Source: Ischnura elegans (Eukaryota > Arthropoda > Insecta > Odonata > Coenagrionidae). From it: a stretch of 64,000 nt of DNA. The stretch is taken from the NCBI RefSeq assembly GCF_921293095.1, contig NC_060248.1:17998744-18062743 (forward strand), given 5' to 3'. How positions within the stretch are numbered: the stretch's first letter is position 1; each line of letters starts with the position of its first letter. A program made the translations under genes and the position numbers. Below the pieces are notes generated by a model. That model ran no database searches, was not told the origin of the DNA, and worked only from the letters and a program-made list of their open reading frames with translations. Positions 32,697-44,503 of this stretch are shown piece by piece.

Positions 32697-34536
32697 GAGG
32701 AAAATAAATGAATATTACTATAGAGAAGTATTATATCTATTTATTTGCTGATTACTTTAATTTGATTCACTCATATGGCAATCAATTGAAGTTTTTCATT
32801 AACTCTGAATGGTAAGTAACAAATAAAAGTCCAATGGTAATTGAAATTTAATGGATTTGCTAGAGGAAATGACGGCGGATTTGTCTTCGGCGCGCCTTCA
32901 TGAAATCACTAGCAAGTGCACATGAAGTGTAAAAAATTGCCAAAGGCAAAGGCTATTGATTTTTCAAGGTTTTAATTTCTAGGTGTTGAAAAAGCATTAT
33001 AGAGAATGGAGAAGTTAAAAGGCACGCTAAGGAGTGGTTGATTTGATCACATTACAACAACTGGCACCTTATATTTGAAGTGTCAATAATGCTATGCCAT
33101 TATATCCTACGCTATTCGTTTTATTTTATCAAAATATCTGCTATTTCCCCTTCCTTTTCTCTTCATACTAACGTAATTAAGTGATTCCGCAAGGTTGAAA
33201 AAAACCTCTCATATAACGGTGTCAACATTCTCTTTTTTAGTTCGTTCTAGTGTGATCGGTCAATTCAATAGTTCTTTCATCATTCATATTATGGCGGATA
33301 TTTCAGTTTGACCAATACGAAATGTACATAATACTTCACATTAGGAACAAGCTAAGAGACAATTTGTCGGGGTTTTTGGTGATTCATTTTTAAAATAATT
33401 TTTGACAACTCCTATTATATATAGTCACCTTTTGGAGATAATTGAGAAATAAATCACAGACAATACTTTTAAAATTTTCTGAGTAATTACGAGCAGTGAA
33501 TCGTGAATCTGTGAGTGGTTAATGTAAAATTAAATTCGCTTTCAAAATAGAAATGTGAAATATGGCCACTCACTAAACGATACCGCAATTAATACGATGT
33601 AATTACTCTCCTGTAATCGTAGATACTTCATTCCACTCGTATTAGGGGCTAATAATCCTTTCCACTAGTATTCGGCTTCTTTAATAAACCTTAAACATGA
33701 CCCCAGTGTTTTTTTATAATATTTTTTTTTATTATAAAAGTCCCTCGCCTGTCTCTGGAATGCTAATTTGATTTTCAAATATCAACCCATTCAGGTTTTT
33801 CTTCTCAAGGAGCTGGGAACCTTTCCAGCAGCTCCCCCAATTTTCTTCATCTGCCTCACTGCCTGTCACACAGCCCGTTGTTTCAGTCTCGACCGCTCCA
33901 AACTCCCGCACCTTGCGTCCTTCACCTCGTCTTCTTCCTATTTTCCGCTTTTCTTCCCTCATTTGTTCGGCCCTCTTTTTTTATCTCCCATTCTGCCGGA
34001 TCGTCTAATAGAATACGTCACACAGCGGGTTGAAATCACAACGGGTGGACCAAAATTGATTATTTTAAACTTTTTTTTTCTAATCAAAGGATGGCATTAT
34101 ATGCATGTAAAATGGGTATGGTATGCTGACGGCAGCTGCGGTCGTCAGCGCTTTGAAAGAAGTGAAAAAGGACGTTCGAGATATACCTTGTGTCGGTTTA
34201 GTATGCTTTTATGAAGGGGTTGTAATACGGCAACGATTAAACTTTCCAATCACTGGAGAAATTACCATGCTTGAAATACCAACCACACAGTTCTAAATAT
34301 TGGAAGAAATTTGAAAATAACTGCACTTCTGCTTATATTTGTCCAGCAGTATTAAATTTTAAGAAATGCCGTGGAAAGGGGAGCGTCAAATGTCGACAGT
34401 CACCTAACTGTATTTGCTACTCCATTACAGAAGTAAGTACTATGGCAGTTCAATTGAATGTAGTACATAATGCTAATTATAGGGACTTAATGTGACTCCT
34501 TAGGATGGGTCAATCTGAAGGCCCTAACCAGTACCA
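32697..34536. other. Unannotated stretch, no recognised gene
   Basis: AT-rich, with a pyrimidine-rich section at 33830-34000. Frames 33732-34214 lack a signature. The frame at 34271-34495 (74 residues, cysteine-containing: CRGKGSVKCRQSPNCIC) is unplaced and may be old element sequence. Confidence 0.45.
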
Positions 34537-36490
34537 GTGGAGGCGCGTGCACATATGCACATTAGCAAGTGCACACTGCGCACCCAAAGATGGATGAATT
34601 ATAAAAGAAAACTATTCCTTTACAACGAAAGAGATTACAACGAATACAATTCCACCATTTGGATGCAAGGTGGATTTAGATTAGTGATCATTTTTATTTA
34701 AAGCACACAAGTTCTAAGAGCCAAAAGAATGCTATAATAGAATTTAGCATGCTAAATACAACATTAGAGAACATATCGACAGTGCTTTCCGATAGAATGT
34801 TGAAAAACAAAATTCAGAAGTTGCAAAAAATCGTTATGTCTTGTCTCTGGTAGAAAATTACGTACAATTCTGCGGAGCATTGGAATAAGCATTAAGAGGA
34901 CATGATTAAACTGCAGAATCCGGCAATCCGGGCGTTTTTCGAGGTCTGATAATCTTCACGGCAGAATTAGATTCAGTTCTGAAGGATCATCTGCTACAAG
35001 CTACAAGTCTTGAAAGGGACATCTATGGACATCTAGAATGACCTGTCGCAATGCATGATTCAAGTTTGTCAGGAAGAAATAAGAAGTGAAATAAATACAG
35101 AAGATTATGTGCCGGTTACAGCTGAAAAACCACGGATTTATCCTTGCTGTGTCAAATGGTGATTTTATTTCGATTTTTTCTTCCAAATCTGAAACCGGTT
35201 GAACAATTCTGGGCATTTTTAAATCCCAGCGAGTGCAGTGCTTTGTCCGCGAATATCAAACAAGTGTTGACTGAAGTGGTTCCGGACAAAAGAAAACTAG
35301 TTTCGCAAAGTTATGATGGAGCCATCGCAATGAGTGGTCGTCACTCTGGAGTTGAAGCCGTGGTGGAAGAGGACTATCCTTTCGCGCATTACGTGCATTA
35401 CGACGCACATAAGTTTAATTTGATTATGTCTCAAACTACAAGTCAGAACACTCCGGTGAGAATATTTTTCGCTGATCTAAATGAAAATCCTACTTTTTCA
35501 AATTTCCCTCAGAGGGTGAAAGTACCTCCTATATGAAGTGGCTGGAAAGCGAATTCCTGGCGTGTCGAATGTGAGGTGGAATTTTGAGCCGATGTTAGTT
35601 GAAACCGTTTATGCGCACAAAGAGACATTAATAGAATGTTTGGAGAAGATAAATAGTCGCAGTAGGCAAAGTAGTGCTATTGCTCAAGCAAGAGGATTAC
35701 GCCTTAGGATTGAACAGCCAGTTTTTATGTTTTGGTTAGGAGTGTTCCATGGAGTAATGCCACACGTGAGTATACTCTTTGATAAGCCACAGAGAGATTT
35801 GATAGACTCAGTATCAGCAAATTCAGTCATTAAGGATTTCGAATCCGCAGTAATGATTGTCAGGGAGAGCATTGACACTTTTTGCAATGACCCAGATTAT
35901 GAAGCATGACATGAAAAGAGAAGACGTAAGGACACTTTCATCTCAAGAAACCTAGCTGTAAAAGAAGTGTGTGATGTAATAACCAGTCAGGAAAAGGAGG
36001 GATTATCTTTTACGGGCCATATAGTAGAATCGGTCCTCTTACCATCCGAAATTTTCCCGAAATTCAGCAAGGTAGGTATTCCCAGTAGAGTATTTTCATA
36101 GTTTGCGCGAGTCATAGAACAAGTTCGTCTGCCGACTGAGCTTGAAATAATTTACTTGCGCTAAGACTTCCGGAAAGTCTCCGGTGTCGTTGCCCTACTA
36201 GGATTCACTGTTGGCAACACTCAAAACACATTAAGGGAAACAACCAAACTCCGAAAAATTCTTGCGACAATGCTGATGACAACAAGTGGAGCAGAGAGGT
36301 GTTTTTCAACCCTTAAGCTTGTTAAAACATTTTTACGTAGCACGATGGACGAGGACAGCCTCGCCGCTTTGGCTATGTTGTCAATGAAAAAAAGTTCGTG
36401 GATGGCATCGAAGGTTTCAACGACAAGGTGATAGACAAGTTCGCTCAAAAGAAGGAAATGAGAATAAATTTCACCTACCGTCACTTGTAA
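34537..36490 (+). mobile_element. Decayed hAT transposon
   Basis: The candidate left end CAGTGGAGGCGCGTGCACAT starts at 34537 and looks like a hAT terminus. The matching right end and the 8-bp target duplication could not be found. The transposase remains lie at 34925-36420. Confidence 0.6.
34925..36488 (+). pseudogene. hAT-family transposase (ZMYM1-like, DUF4371 type), degenerate
   Basis: The N-terminal part has FRGLIIFTAELDSVLKDHLL at about 34930-35000, as in the DUF4371 region of such transposases. The middle (35144-35536) has VSQSYDGAIAMSGRHSGVEA and AHYVHYDAHKFNLIMSQ, from the RNase-H-like catalytic fold. The next frame (35538-35909) has SNVRWNFEPM and FWLGVFHGVMPHVSILFD. The C-terminal dimerisation domain follows at about 36240-36420 (LMTTSGAERCFSTLK, FLRSTMDEDSLAALAML). 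Several frameshifts and stops make it a pseudogene. Related genes are often labelled zinc finger MYM-type protein 1-like. Confidence 0.85.
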
Positions 36491-37059
36491 AGGCGTGGAT
36501 TGAATAATTATTTTCATTAGCATGCTTCAATTATTTCTGTTCATGTGGTTTTAAGTTCAGAATATACCACTGATATGTATTGCATGCTTTGTATTCTATT
36601 ACGACGAAATATGATGCTCACGGATTAGGATTGGCATAATTAAAGTAAATCATCGTATATCTGCTCTAACACACCCTGGTTAAATTACCACCAGCTGTCA
36701 CTGATGGGTGCGTGCACTCAACTTATACGAAGTTAAACTTAAAAGTAAGGTCTCCAACTTTTTTAATTATTGAATATGACATTTATTTGCATAGTAGGAA
36801 CTCGTAGAAAACCTTGCATGGAAGCACCATGATGTGAAAAAGTTTTACATCTTTATCCACCGATCGCAAAATACTGTTTCTGGTGAGACTGTCGCCTCCT
36901 ATCAACAATAATCTGAGTGGATTAGGATAGTTTGGTTCAAAATATGAAAGTGGTACGTTACAAAAAAAATAAAGGATCATTTTCGTCCACCTACGACCAC
37001 CGTCATCCGTCCCTATACGGCACAATAACGCACTGTATTTCGGGAATTAAAAAATCTTA
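36491..37059. other. Unannotated stretch
   Basis: The 80-residue minus-strand frame at 36783-37025 contains NPLRLLLIGGDSLTRNSIL and is unplaced. Nothing else seen. Confidence 0.4.
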
Positions 37060-37375
37060 CTTACTTACTCCTGGCTATGGCCGCATAAACTCAAGGTGAT
37101 ATTTGAACTCGCCAGCAATTCTACCTGCATGCACTCTTGTCTGTCTTCTGTCATTTCTATATCTGCTTCAAGTCTTCTTAAATCTTTCAATAGTTCGTCT
37201 CTCCTCTACCATTGGGTCTAACATCAAAAACCTATCATGCTGGTGTTTTCCCTTCTCAATATGTGGCCCAACCACCTTAAATGATCGTTTTTTATTGTTG
37301 CAATCATGTCCAGCTCGCTATAAATCTATTTCAGTTCTCTCTTTTTTCTGATTCTGAAAAAATCTAGTTTTCCGA
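37060..37375 (-). pseudogene. LINE family D: ORF fragment
   Basis: The minus strand encodes MIATIKNDHLRWLGHILRRE and then, after a frameshift, LLKDLRRLEADIEMTEDRQE. This fits the RLRWLGHVLRRE...W..V..DL motif order of LINE ORF2 C-termini. It is short and degenerate. Confidence 0.65.
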
Positions 37376-37514
37376 ATATCTAAAAAAATCCAAATTGCGT
37401 CATATCATTAGTCAACAAAGAGGTAGTAGTCATGCAGATAAGATCGGTTTGTTTGAGACTTCGCAAAGTCATTGCACGTAATTTTTTTTCATCTTAGCTC
37501 TTTTATGTAATAAA

Positions 37515-37785
37515 AAGCAGAGGGAAGGTGTAGACAGAGGGAGTACTGAGCGAGGAGGATGTTAGATGGATTGGGAGGATGATGACTGACAATGAGAGGA
37601 TGTTAATAACATTACTAGAATGAAGAATGCTTGTAAGGTGAGGGAGGAAAAGAATAGAATTTATATGAATAGAAAGAAAGAGTCTAGGGCGTATTGTGAT
37701 TTGAAGAGGGAAATGCAGGATGGGAATGAAGAAGGTAGAAGGGCTGCTGCACGCAAACCTACCTTAATTGGCAGAATACTTTAAT
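37515..37785 (+). pseudogene. LINE family A, copy 4
   Basis: Plus-strand relics of the family A ending (gagtctagggcgtattgtgatttgaagaggga...) and the 3' signature cctaccttaattggcagaatactttaa. Strongly 5'-truncated and frame-broken. Confidence 0.75.
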
Positions 37786-38195
37786 GGTAACCCTTTACTT
37801 CTGTGCTGTGATCGTCCTGAAATAACCTTATAAAGGAAACTCACCTCTCCTAATATCCAAAGAGATGTATGCGAAATGTATACATCAGTGGCTAATAATT
37901 TAGCGCTTTTAAACCAAGAGTTGCAATGCTCTCAACTTACTCCCATGTAATAACCATGCATCGGTAAAAAAATATTTTTACTCTAAGTCTGTAACGTAGA
38001 GGGATATAATTTATTAATTAAATTGAAAAATATTACAATCCAAATATCCAAAACACTTTATTTAGCATCTATTGTTGCGATGAATCTTCTTCTGTCAAGG
38101 GAAATACTTACCTCAAATTTATGCCAGAATCCGCCTCGGTTACGGCTGACTTGCTGAATGAATTACTCTTTTTGCGGTGGTACACGATTTATTTC
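37786..38195. other. Unannotated stretch
   Basis: AT-rich, nothing recognised. Confidence 0.5.
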
Positions 38196-38420
38196 CGGCC
38201 ACGATGGCAGCGAGGTAAAGTCCTTGCCTGGCAAACCGAAGGTCGTGAGTTCGAGTTCCCCCCTATCTGGGGCATGGCTGTTTGTGATCGTCGAACATTG
38301 TTATTCGTTGTATTCCCCAGTGGTTAAAGGCCTTCTTTGTGCTTATTTCGGGGCGTTGAAGATTAAAAATGAGGTTTTATTCCCCCGCTCAAACATAGGT
38401 GTAACGCTCCTTGCTAATTT
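38196..38420 (+). repeat. tRNA-derived SINE (head ggccacgatggcagcgagg)
   Basis: A box B-like stretch GAGTTCGAGTTCC (about 38247-38259) lies about 45 bases after a box A-like TGGCAGCGAGG, followed by ggggcatggctgtttgtg and a body with ccccagtggttaaaggcc. The layout is that of tRNA-derived SINEs. The tail is not resolved, and no second clear copy was found here. Confidence 0.55.
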
Positions 38421-40802
38421 AAAGTTTTCGCCCGTGCGGGAAAAAACCTCACGGGTTTAATCCATGGCCAGTTGCTTTTCATACTGTACGATTTAATCCG
38501 TACAAAAACATTATTATCAACAGTACTGGAGACATCTTCCGCACGACTGAAACCCTCTGGCGTGAAATTGTGCATTTGTTTACATCGATCACTGAGCAGA
38601 AAGACGATACAGTAGCCGTATGGCTCCAGTGACACTGGACGGCTGCAATGCGACTAAAAATCATGCCCTTGTGCTTTGACCGTACAATGTGAAAGGTCTC
38701 GTAAACTTCTTTAGTGGGCTAATAGAAAAAGGCTCGTGCAGTTTTTGCCCGTTAGGCGAAAACGTGTTATGTGTCCTACTCCTAATGTCATAACTGATAA
38801 TTAAAAAAATTACGCCAATTAAACTGAAAGAAACATACATCTTGCCGAAAAATGTAATGGATCTGTTCTCGAAAAAGGAAAACAATGCTTGAGCTCAGAT
38901 AGTGAAAGTGATAAGGGCTCGTCAGATAGCGAATGAAAAACAGTAAATTTTCATCGCTGAAAGTGCTAATTGCAATATGTTAGTTGGGAAAAGTGTAAAT
39001 TGAATTGTTTTTGTTTATGTAGGCATTGTTTGTAAAATATTTCTAAGAAATAACGATTTTGTCAGCAGCGCAGTTCGTTAAGAATAATGACGTTGATATA
39101 TACGTGAGAGATTTAAATCGATACTTTAAATTGAGCATAAGGCATAAGTTAAAATTAACTGTATTTCTTCGAAAGCACACATTATCCGATGTGAGTAATA
39201 TGCCTATCGAAACTTTTACAGCTAGCAGCAGTCCATACCAAAAACAAAGTCGAAGGGCTACGCACTACAACAATACTATAAAACGACCATTATCAGCAGG
39301 CCTTTAAATATGTATGGGAGGTTAGGAAGTGGAGGGCATTGATCATCGAGGGCTCTTGCCTCGAAATTGAGTTTTTTTGTTTACAAAAGAGTCCGTTTCC
39401 CTACTTTAAGCACACGATTTAAGTCCATTCTCCTTAGTAGTATATGGAATGCACTCAAAAAAAGAAACATTTCAGTGCACCTCTTGCAGTGCCCAGCGAT
39501 TGCGCAATAAGAGCCATTCGTAGTAATATTTATTAATTTTTCTTTCTGGTGATTATTTTCTATCACTATTACATCTGTTATCCACATATAAAAGTGAATG
39601 AGACCATATTGCATCCACGCACTTGCCGCGTCGCCGTACTCTCCGCCGCCGGAGGCCAGAACCGGAGTCGACCGCACGCTTGAAAAAACGATTTAAAATT
39701 CGGGGTTGCAAGTTGGTGCAAGGTTTGACTTTAGATTCACAATATAGAAGCTTCAAAGAACGACATAATATAAGTTGCTTATTGAAAGTCGATGATAATA
39801 TCTACTTTTTCTCTACGTTTATGTATAAAAAGGGCTGAAAACAGGCTCCGCCATTTTGTTATATATCTATGGTTATTGATGAAACAAAATATATATGTAT
39901 AAAATAAATAAAATACTCTATGCCTTTTGCATTTGAGATCCTGCTACTTATCTACCCTCTCTACATTTTGCTCACCAACCTAATTCCCTTGAAACAGAAG
40001 TGAAACCTTGGAGACCGCATGGGCTCAATGTAGTAACGACCAAAAGGTCCCTCTCATTTTAACGACCAGCTCTCTTCGCGGAAACGTCCCATTTGCTCGC
40101 CCACTCCCTCCCATCCACCTCACTCCTTGTCTTCCCGACCACCCACTTCCCTCCCCGCGGTCTCCAACCGCTTCTCCTCATCTCCGAGCCCTCTCAACTG
40201 CGATCCCACCGCTCCTCCGTCTCCGAGCAGCGAGCAATTATTTCCCTGTGCCGCCGCTCTCCCCAACTGACGTTTCTCATCGTTGTGCGGTCTCTGCAGG
40301 GCGACCGATTTCCTTCCCCTGCTCGCTCGACCATTTCACGGAGAGTGGAAGGAGCGTTTCACGGTCTGGAAATGTAATGGATGCTGCGTGAAAAAACCTC
40401 TTGATGCGTGAACGGCGCCTGGAAAATTTCAACCCCGTCTCATTACCATATTAGAAAAGTAAGCCACCGTGTGAAACGTCCGCGGCTAGCGCCCACACTA
40501 GGTGTGGAAATTCAATAAGGAGTTTCATCATGCCATGGCGGTAGGAAGGTAATCTATTGTCGCGGGTTTTCGGCATTGTTGAAAATTTCATCGACCGAAG
40601 TTTTTAGGGATTTCCTGTAATACTCTATACTATTATTATCGTAGAGTGTATCAATGACTTTGGGTGACGTCTTCTCGGGAATTTTGCTTGTTTAACTCAT
40701 GCATATTAACAACTTTTCAACGAATAAGTTTTACTTGAACTTATTTATTCATACTGTTAGTGATAAAAGAGGCGTCCAATGTAACGTTATTGATATTTAA
40801 TT
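38421..40802. other. Unannotated stretch, no recognised gene
   Basis: This contains an 82-residue frame at 39059-39307 and arginine-rich frames around 39623-39838, none with a family signature. 40060-40330 is C-rich with CpGs. I cannot support a gene. Confidence 0.45.
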
Positions 40803-40965
40803 ATTTGTGTTCATCACGCCGAAAACAGCAATACGTGGCCTTTACATTGGGGGGCTACAATAAATATCAATGGACTAACACAGACATCCATGCCCTGGTT
40901 AGGGGTAATCTACCCAGGCGGTATTTTACCTCGCCGCCACCAAGGCTGACTCGAAAGGTATATAT
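40803..40965 (-). repeat. SINE family 2, copy 1
   Basis: Minus-strand copy sharing tcatcacgccgaaaacagcaatacg-ggcctttaca with 53036-53214 (accatcgagaacagctctatacgaccttttaca) and a ccaggcgg..cgccgcc tRNA-like end. Box B is decayed. Confidence 0.65.
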
Positions 40966-41757
40966 CTTTAATTTAAACGGTGGAAATCCCGATAAGATTT
41001 TGCGCCAATAATTTGCCTGTAAATAATTGCATCGTAATTTATCTTCGACTAATTTAATTATTTTGTGGGATTGAAATATTTTGATATTCTATTACTTAAA
41101 CGCATAAATAATGTTACGAATTTGTAAAGAATGACCTCTATCATATGCTTTTAAAATATATTCTTCTTACAGCTTATTAGTTAATTTAAAACACAATAAC
41201 AAATTTTTATGATCAAAGGATCTAAAACGTAAAATAGAAAATAAACTACTGTTGACACCTCACCCATAATAATTTATACATCTTTCTGGCGGTTTAGCAC
41301 CAAAACCTTGTTAAAATAACTTCTGCGCTTAATATTCTTCATTATAATCGCCTGCGCTTCTTAATGGGTCTATAAAAAAATAATTAATAGCCTGGATTTC
41401 AACGAATAGGAAGCAAATGAAGGCTATTATCCAGAAAAACAAACTAAAAAAATAACATACAAATGGTTATTCATGGGGAGTTGATCTTTAGTTTTGCTTG
41501 CGTGTATTAAGGTGGAAGGAGAGAAAATTGAGCGTAGCGTTGGCAGAAGTATCCTGCAACATAGGCTATACCTTGAACCGTTTATTACTCAGGAGCGTGA
41601 ACCACGATTCCTTGCGTCCCATGCTTTGCTGCTCCCATGCTCTATTCCGGCTACCACAATCATGTAGAATATATTTGATTTCCATGGATATCTTCTTAGT
41701 TATATGTTTACGTCCTAATAAAATAAAATGCAATTGCAACTTTTCACAGTTAGTTTA
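40966..41757. other. Unannotated stretch
   Basis: AT-rich; the 86-residue frame at 41498-41758 is unplaced. Confidence 0.45.
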
Positions 41758-42056
41758 ATGCTTAAAACGCGTTTCGGCTCACGGAGCCATCATCTGTCAC
41801 AAGACATCACAGTGGACGAGAAAAAATTTATACATTTGAGGAAGAGGTATAGGAGGATTTGTCAATTTTAAGGAAGGGGTGGGAAACAAAATTACAGTGG
41901 GGAGAGAGGAAGGGAAAACACAACGAGAAATATAGTATGAAGAAGAAATTATTTTGTCACCATTTTTGATAATATCATTACCGGACAACTGAAATGAAGA
42001 AATAAACAGGGTGTTCAAAAATTTAAATTTACTCGAACTCTTAAATATCTCCATCT
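41758..42056 (-). repeat. Penelope-like pseudo-LTR fragment
   Basis: On the minus strand a pyrimidine-rich stretch with a TATAAAT box (41826-41832) leads into GTGACAGATGATGGCTC-cgt-GAGCCGAAACGCGTTTT. Penelope-like elements carry hammerheads of this form near their termini. No reverse transcriptase is left. Confidence 0.55.
41766..41798 (-). ncRNA. Hammerhead-like ribozyme motif
   Basis: CAGATGA-T-GGCTC-cgt-GAGCC-GAAACGCG has a perfect 5-bp stem II with the CGT loop and the GAAA box. U4 is replaced by A (CAGATGA), a core change that would impair cleavage. Confidence 0.5.
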
Positions 42057-42509
42057 ACTAGCCAGCCTCCAGCCTTCTCGCTCCTCCTAGATCAGGGTGT
42101 ACCCTATTGACTTATTAAAATCCCGCCACCTCTCCTTCCAAACACTTCCCCGTACAAACCCCTTCCCGAACCTCTTCCATTAATCCCATTAAAAGGAAGC
42201 AAAGGGGAAACCTTTCACGTCCACCCCTTGCAACAACAGCAACCCTCTCCCGCCCTCCAATCCCTTTTCCCCATTAGCCGTGCGCACCCTTAATTCTTTC
42301 TCCCTTCCAATCGGCTCCCATACCTTTCGACTTTCCTCCCCCACTCTCCGTCTACGCTCACTGCTCTGCTCAAATTCACAAGAGTGAGAAAAAACTCGAT
42401 CGGATCGTTTCGGTGTGCGGTCGAAAGGTGAGGAATGTGAAATTATCTAACTCAGTGGTTCAACGCGAAGGTGGGCATATCTGAGGCGTCCTAATTACAT
42501 TACTATATG
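42057..42509. other. C-rich stretch, nothing recognised
   Basis: Pyrimidine-rich at 42080-42360, without a domain or repeat boundary. The target duplication of the next feature is at 42498-42509. Confidence 0.5.
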
Positions 42510-42641
42510 TGAAGAATGATCGCAGGGTTTCCCGGCGTATAGAATTGTGGAAGGTTACTCGGGATTTCCACCGGGTCAAGTTCTCCAACTCCATCTCGGC
42601 CGACGTTTCGATGAACAAGTTGTCCATCGTCATCAGGGCAT
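42510..42641 (-). mobile_element. 132-bp hammerhead-bearing retroelement with perfect 12-bp target duplication
   Basis: CATTACTATATG is repeated exactly at 42498-42509 and 42642-42653. On the minus strand the unit starts ATGCCCTGATGAC and ends ACCCTGCGATCATTCTTCA. The body is shared with 31961-32096. Long, variable-length target duplications and a defined 3' end point to retrotransposition rather than cut-and-paste movement. No ORF. Confidence 0.8.
42599..42639 (-). ncRNA. Hammerhead-like ribozyme motif
   Basis: GCC-CTGATGA-C, a 6-bp stem II (GATGGA/TTCATC) around caacttg, GAAAC-GTC and GGC. Stem I pairs GCC with GGC; stem III is self-complementary ACGT. All core bases other than the extra C match the consensus. 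Confidence 0.6.
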
Positions 42642-42790
42642 CATTACTATATGGTTTGGTTTTCATCGTTTTGGTTTTATTATTTTATAGTTTTATCGTG
42701 TTTTTATTCTAATAGGTCATTTTTCATTGTTGCTATGCTGGTTATTACGCCTAAAATAAATAAACAGGCATTAGGGCTTTTAACGACAAT

Positions 42791-42983
42791 GGGTGCTTTC
42801 CATTCATCGACATACGTCGACACAAGTCGACTTGCGTCGCGGTTTTCGTGTTCCATTCTGTGTGTGTCTCCGACTGTTATGACACAAGTCGACAAACGAT
42901 TACGCGCAGGAATTGGAGAGTTATAAACAGTTACCGCGAGTCGACACAAGTCGACGCGTGTGTCACATGAATGGAAAGCGCCC
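42791..42983. mobile_element. 193-bp MITE rich in GTCGAC
   Basis: Termini GGGTGCTTTCCATTCAT and, inward from the right, GGGCGCTTTCCATTCATGTG are inverted repeats. Inside, ACAAGTCGAC occurs in both arms in inverted layout. AAT flanks both ends, a possible 3-bp target duplication as in PIF/Harbinger-type elements. No coding capacity. Confidence 0.75.
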
Positions 42984-43075
42984 AATAGAGTGAACATTGC
43001 AATGAATTCGCTGTTGTTATTTAACTCTTTTATTTTAAATACATTATAATAACTCCCATAATAGCCCTTAGATAC

Positions 43076-43280
43076 AAATGAGGGTAGAGCTCACCTTGAA
43101 CTAAGCCACAGGCGTGTACATTTCATTGGTTTAGTATCAAGGGTGCTATTTCCTTTCCCTGGGTCACCTTGCACTTCGAGCATTTTACTTGGGACTGTTC
43201 TGAGCCTTTACCTGGGATTTGAAGCCAGGTCCCTTCGATTGGTAGCCATACACTCTTCTTACTAGGCTTCCACACTCCCC
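43076..43280 (-). repeat. tRNA-derived SINE, family 1, copy C
   Basis: Reading on the minus strand from 43280: ggggagtgtgg, a tRNA-like head with GGCTTCAAATCC as box B, then the body and ggtgagctctaccct. The last ~45 bases of the tail present in copies A and D are missing. Confidence 0.75.
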
Positions 43281-43730
43281 AGTTAATTTATGCAGCTGTT
43301 TAATTATCAGAATGTGAGTTTTATCACGGAATCAATTGAAATTTTTTTCACATAAAAACAGCTACAGAAAAAATTGAATTAAGATTTCAAAATCATTCCT
43401 TTATCTTCATCGTGCATTTACAAGGATAAATTTGGTACAAGCTACAACCTTAACTTCCTCTTTTAGCCCCCATGTATAATTTCCTTGAAGTTGGGTAACC
43501 CTTTCTGTCGATTTCGATCCTTATTGATTTCCTTCCTTGTGTTTCCTCTTCGTTACTAAGCTCTTCGCTCACATCTAAACTATACATTTTTCTCTTAGGT
43601 AGAGTTCCTAAGAGTGCTTTTAATAAAAAAAGTGAGCTTTAAATGTTAAAATCAAATATAGTTCCTCCCTTCAGGTCAATTTAAGGACTATAATATTTCT
43701 TTAGCACCGAGTGTCTTTTGAAAGCATGCC
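43281..43730. other. Unannotated stretch
   Basis: AT-rich, nothing recognised. Confidence 0.5.
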
Positions 43731-43734
43731 GAAG

Positions 43735-43915
43735 AGCTATTGCTGGGAATGTACCTTATTATGTAATAGAGTTCCACCCTAATTGGATCATCATGGTGAC
43801 AGCAATAGTTAAGTAGAAGGTATCGAATAATTCCTTGCTATGTAATAGAAAGTTTTACATTTAAATATTAACTCGATAATTTTAATAAATTGTGTCGCAG
43901 AATTTGAATTCAATG
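43735..43915 (+). repeat. Dispersed repeat, partner 45820-46010
   Basis: Both copies share gctattgctgggaat..cttattatgtaatagagtt, tatcgaataatt and aactcgataattt..gtgtcgcagaa in the same order and orientation, about 2.1 kb apart. Class unknown. Confidence 0.65.
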
Positions 43916-43942
43916 ACTTAAGAGAGAATTAGAGGTAAAGAT

Positions 43943-44503
43943 CCTAGAGCCGGTATTTCCAAACTTTTCAGGCCAAGCCAGACTTAAAGCCAGCACACAG
44001 CTGCTTGTGGGCAAATCAAACACTTGAGGTCCAAATAAAAAGTATCAAATCACTAGCAATGTTTTTGATTATTGATTAAATATTATTTCTCATATACTTA
44101 TTTATTATTTATACAAGTTTTGGCTGATCTTGGCGGGATAAACATAATTTTTCTAAACGTTTCGTTTGGATTAAAAAATCTCGTTTAATTATATCAATGA
44201 TATATCATTGGTAACTAAAAGTCGAATGGTATGAATTTGACAAAAACCATGAGCCCCTATATTTAATTTAGAGACATGATTTACATAAGTTTTAATACCT
44301 TAATCGGGAACCGTGAATTGTTCACAATTCGTCCCATAAGCTCTACTGTAAAATTCCTATATTTTTTTCTCTTTTGTTCCTGCTTATATTATTTCTGCAG
44401 CCTTTCTAGCGGCTCCCCATCACCACCTCCGTGTTACCGAAACTCGTACATATCCAGCACCATAAGTATCTAGTCCGAGCACCTTTATCTGGAGACCACT
44501 AGT
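43943..44503. mobile_element. Possible non-autonomous hAT element
   Basis: The left end ctagagccggtatttccaaacttttc and right end (inward) ctagtggtctccagata resemble hAT termini of the CTAGTGGTCTCCAAACTTTT type. The flanks do not form an 8-bp duplication, so the call is weak. Confidence 0.3.

Noticed and set aside
34537..36706. Complete hAT element ending at tcactgatgggtgcgtgcactc (about 36697-36720)
   Set aside because: That sequence is not the inverse of the left end, and no 8-bp duplication could be matched.
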